From Parvularculaceae bacterium (lineage in GTDB: Bacteria; Pseudomonadota; Alphaproteobacteria; Caulobacterales; Parvularculaceae), in contig JAJFFV010000002.1 in the NCBI GenBank assembly GCA_021776475.1, positions 1-64,000 of the forward strand: a DNA stretch of 64,000 nt, given 5' to 3'. Shown here piece after piece: positions 17,800 through 29,107 of the stretch (the stretch's first letter is position 1; each line of letters starts with the position of its first letter). Below the pieces are notes generated by a model. It was not told where the DNA came from. It ran no database searches and saw only the letters and a list, made by a program, of their open reading frames with translations. The translations under genes were made by a program, and so were the position numbers.

Positions 17800-17819
17800 C
17801 CCGCGTCGTCAGGCGCGGG
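17800..17819 (+). terminator. Possible terminator hairpin between ftsZ and lpxC
   Basis: CCCGCG pairs with CGCGGG across an 8-base loop, about 60 bases after the ftsZ stop. There is no T-run, so it may be a weak attenuator only. Confidence 0.3.
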
Positions 17820-17965
17820 CATGCCGCAGATCAGGCATCAATCTCCTTTTGTAGTATAACGTAACAAACCTTTATTTGAGTGTGCCTGCTGCTTTCAGCA
17901 TAGTCGCGTAGGCCGGTGGGGAAAAATAATTCCGGTTGTGGCTGTAGTGTTTCAAGGGCGTACTT

Positions 17966-18940
17966 GTGTTCGATCAATTAGACATTTCTTCATCCGTCAC
18001 CAAAGAAGTGACCTTTAAATCTTCGATAGCATGTGAAGGCATCGGGCTCCATTGTGGCGAAAAAGTAAGGATGAAGCTGCTTCCAGCGCCCGCTGGCACG
18101 GGCATCATTTTCCGCCGTATTGATCTTCTGACCTGTAACAGCCTTGATGCACAGGCTGACTCGCTCAACCAGATTTCCATCCACGCATCGCCGGCTGCTG
18201 TCACGAGCACACAGTTGGGTACAACGCTGACTAATGAGTTCGGAATTGAGATTTCAACGGTCGAACACCTGATGTCGGCCTTCGCCGGCTGCGGTGTTGA
18301 TAATGCCATTGTCGAGGTCGATAATGCTGAACTGCCGATCATGGATGGCAGCGCCGAGCCTTTTCTCGCGCTCATTGAGAAAGCAGGTCTGCGCATTCTG
18401 AATAGGCCGCGGTTCGCCTGGCGGATTAAAGAAAAAATCAGCGTCCATGACGGGGATCGCTGGGCCTATGCCCTGCCGCATAACGACGAAGAAGATACGA
18501 CGCAGGCAATTGATGTGCTTGTTGACTACGTTGATCCGGCAATTGGCAAGCAGCGAGCCTCTCTGCATGTCTCGCCTCAGGCATACCGAGAACACGTCGC
18601 CCCGGCGCGCACTTTCTGCTATCTGAGCGATGTTGAAGCCATGCACGCCCGCGGGCTGGCCCTTGGTGGCTCCTATGAAAATGCGATTGTGGTGAATAAC
18701 GGCCAGATCGAAAACAAGGGGGGTCTGCGCCTCGAAAACGAATTCGCCCTACACAAAGCCCTCGATTTGCTGGGCGATCTCTATCTCCTCGGCCGCCCGA
18801 TACAGGGCAAGGTTACAGCGTTCAAGCCGGGCCATGATATGAATACCCGTCTTGCCCGGGCGATCCTCGACAATCCAGATAAAGTAGAGCTGGTCAGCGT
18901 CATCGACACCGAAGCGGCCGACGCGCGCGAGCTTGCCTAA
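17966..18940 (+). CDS. lpxC: UDP-3-O-acyl-N-acetylglucosamine deacetylase LpxC
   Basis: LpxC catalyses the committed step of lipid A synthesis in the cytoplasm, using zinc. The zinc-binding histidine of VEHLMSAFAGCGVDN, the DxxD-containing segment EFALHKALDLLGDLYLLG and the catalytic C-terminal histidine in PGHDMNTRLA are all present. At 324 residues it has normal family length. The start is a GTG; the first conserved block (TFKSSIACEGIGLHCGEKV) begins about 16 residues later. It lies 227 bases after ftsZ on the same strand, and bamD follows. The surface it helps build is therefore typical Gram-negative with lipid A. Confidence 0.96.
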   Translation: MFDQLDISSSVTKEVTFKSSIACEGIGLHCGEKVRMKLLPAPAGTGIIFRRIDLLTCNSLDAQADSLNQISIHASPAAVTSTQLGTTLTNEFGIEISTVEHLMSAFAGCGVDNAIVEVDNAELPIMDGSAEPFLALIEKAGLRILNRPRFAWRIKEKISVHDGDRWAYALPHNDEEDTTQAIDVLVDYVDPAIGKQRASLHVSPQAYREHVAPARTFCYLSDVEAMHARGLALGGSYENAIVVNNGQIENKGGLRLENEFALHKALDLLGDLYLLGRPIQGKVTAFKPGHDMNTRLARAILDNPDKVELVSVIDTEAADARELA

Positions 18941-19085
18941 GCAAAAACCCCAATAACTGTCTGAATTTTAAGCCGGAAATCGCGCCGAAAGCGATTCTCC
19001 TGTTTGACCGGGGCAGGGTTTCCCCATATTACTAACCGGTCTGGCTGAGCCGACAATAATGGCAGTATCGCAGGAGAGAATGAGA

Positions 19086-19919
19086 ATGCGTTTTGAGTTG
19101 ATCTTCCTTGGAAAAGCAGCCCTCGGCACCACCCTGCTGGCACTCGGACTGAGTGCCTGTACTTCAAATTCTGCGAAGAATGAAGAATTCGCCTATGTCG
19201 AGCGGCCTGTGGAAATTCTCTACAGCGAAGCCGTCGACAAGCTCGCAGGCCGCCGCTTCGATGAGGCAATTTTGTTTTTTGACGAAGTCGAGCGTCAGCA
19301 TCCGTACTCCTCTTGGGCCCGGCGCGCCATGCTGATGTCAGCCTTCGTGAAATACGAGCAGAACCAGTATGAAGATGCGCTCACCGATATTGATCGTTTC
19401 CTTTCGATCCATCCGGGCAACAAGGATGCGCCGTATGCCTATTACTTGCGCGCCATGTGCCACTATGAACGTATCCGGGATGTTGGCCGCGACCAGGACA
19501 TCACCCGCAACGCGCTCGATTCACTAAATGACGTCGTGCGTCGTTATCCGGATACCGAGTATGCCCGTGACGCGCGATTGAAACTCGACCTGACCTATGA
19601 CCACCTTGCCGGTAAGGAAATGGACGTTGGTCGTTATTACTTGCGCAATGGCCAGCACATCGCAGCGGTCAATCGCTTCAACAAGGTCATCATAGAATAC
19701 CAGACAACCAGCCACACACCGGAAGCACTGCACCGGCTAGTCGAAGCCTACCTCGAACTTGGTGTGCTTCCGGAAGCACAACGCAACGCTGCCATCCTCG
19801 GCTACAACTACCCGGGCACCGAGTGGTATGAAGACACCTACAAATTGTTCCGTGAGCGCAATCTTGTCGATGCTTTCAACGCGTCGAAACAACTGGATGT
19901 CGCCAAAGAGAAGTCCTGA
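19086..19919 (+). CDS. bamD: Outer membrane assembly lipoprotein BamD
   Basis: BamD is the essential lipoprotein of the BAM complex, which folds beta-barrel proteins into the outer membrane. The signal peptide ends in GLSAC (lipidated C25 from this start). Tetratricopeptide-like repeats follow: ILYSEAVDKLAGRRFDEAILFFDEV, then a repeat around DALTDIDRFLSIHP, and the BamD-typical DARLKLDLTYDHLAGKEMDVGRYYLRNGQHIAAVNRF. I chose the ATG at 19086 because GGAGAG lies at best spacing; ATGs at 19080 and 19059 are in frame. lpxC lies upstream and recN downstream, a common alphaproteobacterial neighbourhood, here interrupted by coq4 and the arsR group. Confidence 0.94.
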   Translation: MRFELIFLGKAALGTTLLALGLSACTSNSAKNEEFAYVERPVEILYSEAVDKLAGRRFDEAILFFDEVERQHPYSSWARRAMLMSAFVKYEQNQYEDALTDIDRFLSIHPGNKDAPYAYYLRAMCHYERIRDVGRDQDITRNALDSLNDVVRRYPDTEYARDARLKLDLTYDHLAGKEMDVGRYYLRNGQHIAAVNRFNKVIIEYQTTSHTPEALHRLVEAYLELGVLPEAQRNAAILGYNYPGTEWYEDTYKLFRERNLVDAFNASKQLDVAKEKS

Positions 19920-20250
19920 GGGCATTCATACCCAGTGATCGTAGGGTGGGCATGGCAAAGCCTTATCCACCACTTGATAGGCACAAAACCCAAAAGGGTC
20001 GTGTCGCTCCACGACTGGCAAACCCTCAGGGGCACTTTGAGTGGCGCTGATGCCCAGACCGAAAGTGACTTGCCTGGCGAAGTCTTCGTCACTGACGCAG
20101 GCGGCACAATGACCCGGTTCAAATACTACCATCACGTCCGAAATGTGCTGCCTATGGCAGGGAACTGACGGCGTATTACGAAATCCGCCCCGAGAACAGA
20201 AATCGTCAAAAATCGAGCCTGCAGAGTGGATAAAACAGTAACGCGGAGCT
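19920..20250. other. Intergenic region, possible dispersed-repeat remnant
   Basis: This convergent gap between bamD and coq4 has short open frames on both strands (for example 19935-20168 on plus) with no recognisable protein. GTAGGGTGGGCA at 19941 with a later TTATCCACC could fold into an imperfect hairpin, of a kind seen in small intergenic repeats. I cannot confirm a repeat from one copy. Confidence 0.3.
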
Positions 20251-21018
20251 TCACACCGCTGCGAGAAGCGCGTGCGCATCACCCATTTCGCTGATCTTTA
20301 CGAGGGCCCGGCGATATTGCGCTGGCCGCTGGATGTTCAGCCTCGCACGCGCCTTGTCAAGCGGTTCATGCAACAGTGTACTGATATCTTCCTCGATGAT
20401 CTTGCCAGCCAGCTTGCCGTGGCGGCGGCCTTCATGAAAAGCCTCCATCACCTTGATTTCGCGTGGCAACCGGCTGGTCAGATGACGCGATCCCACATAA
20501 GCGATAAAGATGACACCACGCCCGCCATTCTGGCCGTAGCTGAAGGCGAGCAATGAGGCTTCGCCTAGCGCGTCACGTCCATATCCGGTCAGCACATGGA
20601 ACAAATCATGGCTATCGCGCAGGCGATACATGAACCAGCGCAGATCATCATCATACTGGGCCATGCCACGCGCAAACTTCTCACTTTCGGCCACTAGACC
20701 GGCAGCGCTCAGGCCTTCGCGGCGCATGAAATCCACATAAGCCCGCCCAACCGTTCCCTCCGGCAGTTTCAAGATCGTGTCATGATCGTCCAGCATCGGG
20801 GGCAGGGAAGTGCGCTCCCGCAATTGCGCACGGCCCTTTTGTGTCGCCGCAAATTTCTTCAGCAGCCGATAGGCATTCGGACCGTTCAGTGCCTCGATAA
20901 TATGAAACACTTGCTCAGTATCTTCCTTATCATCGATCAGGCGTTTCATGCGCCGCATTGCCTCAAAGGGCTTGAGTTTGGGCAATTTCCGGTCCGGGTG
21001 AATAAACAGGTCAGGCAT
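20251..21018 (-). CDS. coq4: Coq4-family ubiquinone biosynthesis protein
   Basis: Coq4 organises the ubiquinone-making enzyme complex, and recent work on the family assigns it an oxidative decarboxylation of the ring. The diagnostic metal-binding stretch RDSHDLFHVLTGYGRDALGEASLLAF carries the conserved HD, H and GE residues. GRAYVDFMRREGLSA upstream also fits the family. The protein has 255 residues from the ATG at 21018, which follows CCGGAG; the frame remains open to 21093. No other ubiquinone genes lie in the window. It is convergent with bamD. Confidence 0.85.
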   Translation of the reverse strand: MPDLFIHPDRKLPKLKPFEAMRRMKRLIDDKEDTEQVFHIIEALNGPNAYRLLKKFAATQKGRAQLRERTSLPPMLDDHDTILKLPEGTVGRAYVDFMRREGLSAAGLVAESEKFARGMAQYDDDLRWFMYRLRDSHDLFHVLTGYGRDALGEASLLAFSYGQNGGRGVIFIAYVGSRHLTSRLPREIKVMEAFHEGRRHGKLAGKIIEEDISTLLHEPLDKARARLNIQRPAQYRRALVKISEMGDAHALLAAV

Positions 21019-21104
21019 ATGATTCTCCGGTTGAGACCCAGCATACAAGCATTTGGACCGCCGCAACAGAGGCGCCGTTCCGAGGAATCCCAAAGCTCGC
21101 TTGG

Positions 21105-21533
21105 CTACCGCAAGACACCCCGTCTTTGCAGCCAGCGCATGTAGATAAAAATTAGCAATGCGATAATAATGACGGCGGCCAGGATTAGGTTGCCGCCGCT
21201 GCCCGGCGCAGGATTCATAACCGTATAGACCGCGGCGATCACCGTACAGACCCAGCCGATCGCAAAAATAGGAATAGCTGCGCTTCGGCGCATTAACAAA
21301 AAAACTGCGCTAATCAGGCCAGCGCTAATCGCAATGCCCCACATAGCGTACACCCCTAACGGCACGTTGTAATAATAGGAAAGAGTTTCTTCTGGAACAT
21401 TGGCAAGATACGGCTCGAAGCGAATGACGGTCAAGACATAGTCCAAAGCGCCTATCCCATTGTTTAATAGCAACAGTCCGCCTACGATCCACATATGCCA
21501 TGGCGCCGATATATCTGTTTCAAATTTGGTCAT
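21105..21533 (-). CDS. Four-helix membrane protein, unknown function
   Basis: A 142-residue protein with four predicted membrane helices: HMWIVGGLLLLNNGIGALDYV, a segment around VPLGVYAMWGIAISAGLISA, one around AIPIFAIGWVCTVIAAVY, and one around LILAAVIIIALLIFIYM. No catalytic motif is recognised. I chose the ATG at 21533, which follows CCGAGG; the frame is open to 21767, but the extra residues overlap the VOC remnant and look non-coding. It lies downstream of arsR and a truncated VOC gene on the same strand and may be the functional target of that operon. Confidence 0.7.
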   Translation of the reverse strand: MTKFETDISAPWHMWIVGGLLLLNNGIGALDYVLTVIRFEPYLANVPEETLSYYYNVPLGVYAMWGIAISAGLISAVFLLMRRSAAIPIFAIGWVCTVIAAVYTVMNPAPGSGGNLILAAVIIIALLIFIYMRWLQRRGVLR

Positions 21534-21660
21534 TTGAGCCTCGGTTGAGTTTAAATATGGCATCTGTTTGAAATTTGTCAAAAGAGAAGGTTCACGTCGC
21601 CTGACGTTATGGCCGGACCTATGAACTGAATATTTCAAGGCGCCGGCATGATCTGATGCG

Positions 21661-21897
21661 CTAAGAGTGAACGGGATCCACGAGCGCTGCCTGAATGGCG
21701 CGAGCTGCGGGGTGTTGATTGGGCTCAAGCCCCAATTCAACGCCGTCTGGTTCTTCTGGCGAAACAACGCTCAGCCAGCGATGCTCTCCGAGCGGAATAT
21801 CGTGCTTGACGACGAAACCCAGCTTCTTCGTGTAGAAATCGAGGGCTTTCTCCTGGTCCTCGACGACCTCGCTCTTTAGGTGCATTTCATTTCGCAC
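21661..21897 (-). pseudogene. VOC/glyoxalase-family gene, 3' truncated
   Basis: A 78-residue frame begins like a vicinal-oxygen-chelate protein: SEVVEDQEKALDFYTKKLGFVVKHD, then RWLSVVSPEEPDGVELGLEPN and HPAARAIQAAL. Family members of this type run to about 130 residues, with a second beta-alpha unit ending in a metal-ligand segment such as GNLIQI. Here the frame stops after VDPVHS, and I find none of the missing half in the following 120 bases. Its start overlaps the arsR stop by 11 bases, as in intact arsR-VOC operons. It is most likely a remnant; a shortened functional protein cannot be excluded. Confidence 0.65.
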
Positions 21898-22201
21898 CTC
21901 TGTTAAAAAATGGTTGTATCCAAGGGTTGATAGTATCCTTGAACGAAGCAGCCGTCAGCGAATGAACTTTTGTCCGCCCTCGCCATGCGGTGCTGATCAA
22001 TCCTGCCTGTTCAAGCGTATTCAAATGGCGGCTGATGGCTTGTCTTGTTAGGGTCACAGAATGTGCCTCTATAAGGCGAGCGCACAGCTCAAACAGGCTC
22101 TGATCATTCTGCTTCTTCAGCTGATAGAGAATCAGCAAGCGCGTATCGTCGCCAAGTGCGCGAAACAGCTTGCTGAGGTTCATATCGAACGGAACGCCCA
22201 T
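21887..22201 (-). CDS. ArsR-family winged-helix repressor
   Basis: A 104-residue DNA-binding regulator. It opens with LSKLFRALGDDTRLLILYQL, the typical ArsR first helices, and has the recognition region TLTRQAISRHLNTLEQAGLI followed by the wing WRGRTKVHSL. No metal-binding cysteine pair is present, so it is not a classical arsenic or zinc sensor; many such regulators sit beside VOC or SRPBCC genes and respond to unknown signals. Translation may begin at 22201 or at the ATG at 22183; neither has a clear ribosome site. A palindrome 9-28 bases upstream suggests autoregulation. Confidence 0.85.
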   Translation of the reverse strand: MGVPFDMNLSKLFRALGDDTRLLILYQLKKQNDQSLFELCARLIEAHSVTLTRQAISRHLNTLEQAGLISTAWRGRTKVHSLTAASFKDTINPWIQPFFNRGAK

Positions 22202-22209
22202 GCTGCATT

Positions 22210-22229
22210 ATGCAACAATTGTGTTGCAT
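22210..22229. promoter_or_regulatory. Palindromic operator upstream of arsR
   Basis: ATGCAAC and GTTGCAT form perfect 7-base inverted arms around AATTGT. The site lies just before the arsR start, a typical place for an ArsR autorepression operator. Confidence 0.6.
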
Positions 22230-22392
22230 GTAAATAGCGCTGCACCAGCAATTTCGGAGGTGGAGATCGATGGCAAGCTCCATTCGGAAGAAAACGCGTG
22301 CGAGCCTCAATCGGTCAGACGCCGCCGGCCTGTAGCAGCCGAAAACCGCACAGTCCCTGTACGCCGCGCCGAGAGTCGGTTATCTCAAAATC

Positions 22393-26222
<3,830 letters not shown>

Positions 26223-26229
26223 CCGGTAG

Positions 26230-26856
26230 TTACGCCCGTGCCGGCGCTGCCCCTGGAAGACGGAGCCGTTGTTTGCGCAGCTTCAGCCGCCACGCCAGAA
26301 ACGCAAATCCCAGCAGCAAAAAAGCCCAGGAGCCGGGCTCCGGCGTTGCCGCCACTGTGGCGCCGACCTGCAAGACCGTACCGTTCACTGCCACTGCATC
26401 AAGCGTATATCCGCGGGCGCCGGTAATCTGAAAAAAGTTACAGCCGCCAAATGCCGCGCAGCCCTGTTGAAAGGCGTTGTTGATCGTCACCGAATTGCCA
26501 CCTGTCGTCGCCCGGGTCAGGATCGTTGCAGACTGGAACAATATGTTTCCGGCCGTATCCATAAAACCGAATGTGATCTGGGCCCGACCGCTCCCCCGCT
26601 GCCCCCTGAACTGAAAAATCGTCAAGCTGTCCGTCGGACTCGTCGCAAACAGATCAGCCGTGACGATCGTCACCACCTCCCGCCGGACAAAGCCGTACCC
26701 AATGCCATCTGCTGCATTCACTTCAGCAGTAGTGAGTGCATTTGGGCCGTTGACGGATGAATTAAAAACGGCTGTACCCGCGCTCGCCGTCGTCGCCAAC
26801 GGCAGTGAGAGCATCAAGAAGCACAGGGCTGCTACGGTACGGCCAACAAGAGTCAT
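26230..26856 (-). CDS. Exported protein with PEP-CTERM-like sorting tail
   Basis: A 208-residue secreted protein has a Sec signal peptide (LCFLMLSLPLATTASAG), a beta-rich middle with no recognised domain, and a C-terminal tail TPEPGSWAFLLLGFAFLAW followed by basic residues. The PEP motif, one membrane helix and a basic end are the PEP-CTERM sorting signal, which exosortases recognise to anchor or release surface proteins linked to exopolysaccharide. No exosortase is in the window. The tail is longer after the helix than usual (about 20 residues). It could also simply be a membrane-anchored protein. Confidence 0.65.
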   Translation of the reverse strand: MTLVGRTVAALCFLMLSLPLATTASAGTAVFNSSVNGPNALTTAEVNAADGIGYGFVRREVVTIVTADLFATSPTDSLTIFQFRGQRGSGRAQITFGFMDTAGNILFQSATILTRATTGGNSVTINNAFQQGCAAFGGCNFFQITGARGYTLDAVAVNGTVLQVGATVAATPEPGSWAFLLLGFAFLAWRLKLRKQRLRLPGAAPARA

Positions 26857-27100
26857 GTAGCAAGAATAGCAGCTCCATACTGAACGCCGTCTTAAAAAAG
26901 TTGGTTAACGAAGTATTAAATTCAATTTGTGGTTTTGGGATGATCGTTGCACACGCAATCAGAATACCACAGAATTCTCAGGTAAGCGCGCGTTGATGCA
27001 TTCGGCACTCTGGTGTAACAGTTTGTTCATCATGTGATGTCACCTTTGAGGGTTAAAGAGGCGTAGAAGACCTGTGAATTCCACTGATTCAAGGTGCGGC

Positions 27101-27457
27101 ATGGCCAAGGCAACAGACAAACTGACACAGCGGATGGAGACAATTCTGTCATCACCCAAGCCGAAACTGACAACGCCGAAACCGGCGCCACCGGTTTTGG
27201 CTGAACCTGCTCGAGAAGAGAGTAGAACCAAGGGCCGCTCTTCGACTTATAAAATTTGCGAAATCAAAACGATCGATGGTGGCACGCTAAAATGCGTCAT
27301 TCGCAATATCAGCGCTGAAGGCGCCATGCTTGTCGGTGATGGCACCGGCGGTGTACCGTCCTCGGCCACATTGAATTTGCCGGATACGCGTGAGACCAAA
27401 AACTTCGAAGTCATGTGGCGTGAAGAGGGCCGGGTCGGCGTCAGGTTCCTCAACTAG
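27101..27457 (+). CDS. PilZ-domain protein
   Basis: A 118-residue cytoplasmic protein with a disordered, proline-rich N-terminus (about 45 residues) and a C-terminal PilZ-like barrel. NISAEGAMLVGDG corresponds to the (D/N)xSxxG c-di-GMP-binding motif and RVGVRFLN ends the barrel. The upstream RxxxR arm is not clearly conserved; SRTKGRSS may supply arginines. Many alphaproteobacterial PilZ proteins of this size are of unknown role, so c-di-GMP binding is probable rather than shown. I chose the ATG at 27101 after AGGTG; a GTG at 27074 is in frame. Confidence 0.75.
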   Translation: MAKATDKLTQRMETILSSPKPKLTTPKPAPPVLAEPAREESRTKGRSSTYKICEIKTIDGGTLKCVIRNISAEGAMLVGDGTGGVPSSATLNLPDTRETKNFEVMWREEGRVGVRFLN

Positions 27458-27609
27458 CAGCGATAATAACCAAGACTAATCAGACCACAGCTTACCGGAT
27501 CAACCGGTTCAAACGAGCCTGTTTCCCGTCCTTCGGCATATTTGATTCTGTGTCCAACCATGTATAACGCTCTAGCGAAAGCCAAAAACCTGAGCGAGAG
27601 AGAATTATC

Positions 27610-28653
27610 ATGGGCACAAGAAACAACTTCATAAAAGGCCTGCCAAAAGCCGAATTGCATCTGCACATCGAGGGCAGCCTGGAGCCAGAACAGATGATGA
27701 TGTTCGCAGAGCGCAACAGCATCGAGCTGCCATACAAGAGTGCCGATGAAATACGTGCCGCCTATGAATTCAGCAATCTCCAGGAATTCCTCGATATCTA
27801 TTATCTAGGGATGAGTGTCCTGCTCAAGCGTCAGGATTTTTACGATCTGACATTTGCGTATCTGCAGCGTGCCCATGCCGACAATTGCTGCCATGTCGAA
27901 ATATTTTTCGACCCTCAAGGCCACACCGGGCGTGGTGTCGAATTTGCTGATGTGGTTGAAGGCATTTCCGTGGCGCTCGCCGATGCAGAAAAAGAATTTG
28001 ATATGTCGTCTCGGCTCATCATGTGTTTCCTCAGACATCTGAGTGAAGAAGACGCGTTCACCACGCTGGAGCAAGCCGAACCATTTCTGGACAAAATCCA
28101 TGGGGTCGGGCTGGATTCATCTGAAGTCGGTCATCCACCGTCTAAGTTCAGAAAGGTCTTCGCCCAAAGCCGCGCCAAAGGCCTCAAAATCGTCGCCCAT
28201 GCAGGCGAGGAAGGCCCACCTGAATATGTCTGGGAGGCGCTCGATCTTCTCAAAATCGACCGCCTCGATCATGGTAACCGGTCGATGGAAGATGAGGAGC
28301 TCGTAAAGCGACTTGCTGCGGAAAGGATGACGTTAACGGTCTGCCCATTGTCCAATCTCAAACTGTGCCTGGTGGATGATCTCAAAGAACATCCATTGCG
28401 GAAAATGCTGCAGGCCGGTCTCAAAGCCACCGTCAATTCAGATGATCCATCCTATTTCGGTGGTTACATCAACGACAACTATATCCAGACCGCAGAGGCG
28501 CTCGATCTGACACAAGGTGAACTGGCAGAACTCGCCCGCAACAGTTTCACCGGTGCCTTTGTCGATCGAATACGTCGAGCCGAACTCCTGCGGAGCCTTG
28601 ATAAATATGTCAGTGGACAAGATGGCGAGGATTTCGCACGATGGCCTCGATAA
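27610..28653 (+). CDS. Adenine deaminase, adenosine-deaminase fold
   Basis: A zinc-dependent purine deaminase. The zinc ligands are H17 and H19 in AELHLHIEGSL, H197 in VAHAGEE and D278 in SDDP; E200 and H221 (LDHGN) are catalytic. Two features point to the adenine deaminase (Aah1 / ADA-type adenine deaminase) subgroup, not adenosine deaminase: the 347-residue size and SDDPSYFGGYINDNY. The product would be hypoxanthine, feeding purine salvage. The gene ends 13 bases inside the next one, a small membrane protein, suggesting co-translation. Confidence 0.85.
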   Translation: MGTRNNFIKGLPKAELHLHIEGSLEPEQMMMFAERNSIELPYKSADEIRAAYEFSNLQEFLDIYYLGMSVLLKRQDFYDLTFAYLQRAHADNCCHVEIFFDPQGHTGRGVEFADVVEGISVALADAEKEFDMSSRLIMCFLRHLSEEDAFTTLEQAEPFLDKIHGVGLDSSEVGHPPSKFRKVFAQSRAKGLKIVAHAGEEGPPEYVWEALDLLKIDRLDHGNRSMEDEELVKRLAAERMTLTVCPLSNLKLCLVDDLKEHPLRKMLQAGLKATVNSDDPSYFGGYINDNYIQTAEALDLTQGELAELARNSFTGAFVDRIRRAELLRSLDKYVSGQDGEDFARWPR

Positions 28654-29030
28654 TATCACAATGGTTGATAATTTTGTTTGCTCTGTGGCTCATCGTTGTG
28701 AGCCTTGTTATGATCGCGAGTCCACAACGTGCCTTGCAGGGCTTGAGCAAAATGGCCAGCACCAACCTGATAAACTACACCGAAATCACGCTCAGACTGA
28801 TCGCCGGCGCGGCCCTTGCAACGTATGCAGAGTTCTCAAAATTTCCTGAGACCTTCCGGATCGTAGGGCTGTTCATCATTTTCTCATCGCTGATGCTTTA
28901 TCTTGTGCCGCGCAGATGGCATGCCGCCTATGCCGTTTGGTGGTCGCGCAACCTCCCACCGGTATTTATCAGGTTTGCCGCGCCGTTCTCACTGGTCGCC
29001 GGCGGCATGCTGATCTATGTGGTGGTGTGA
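28641..29030 (+). CDS. Small membrane protein, unknown function
   Basis: A 129-residue protein with about four hydrophobic helices: WLIILFALWLIVVSLVMIA at the start, a segment around LRLIAGAALATYAEF, one around FRIVGLFIIFSSLMLYLV and a C-terminal helix around FSLVAGGMLIYVVV. I see no motif that names a function. Its ATG lies inside the end of the adenine deaminase gene, so the two are co-translated, but a functional connection is not evident. Confidence 0.7.
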   Translation: MASIISQWLIILFALWLIVVSLVMIASPQRALQGLSKMASTNLINYTEITLRLIAGAALATYAEFSKFPETFRIVGLFIIFSSLMLYLVPRRWHAAYAVWWSRNLPPVFIRFAAPFSLVAGGMLIYVVV

Positions 29031-29107
29031 CGCAATGCGGCCGTTGGCATTCCTATCCATGCTGTGCATATTTGATGCCCTGAATGATGTGTAACAGGAG
29101 GGATCCC

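Noticed and set aside
19926-20282. Minus-strand open frame between bamD and coq4
   Set aside because: Cys- and Pro-rich without domain features, overlapping the real coq4 end; kept only as part of the intergenic entry.
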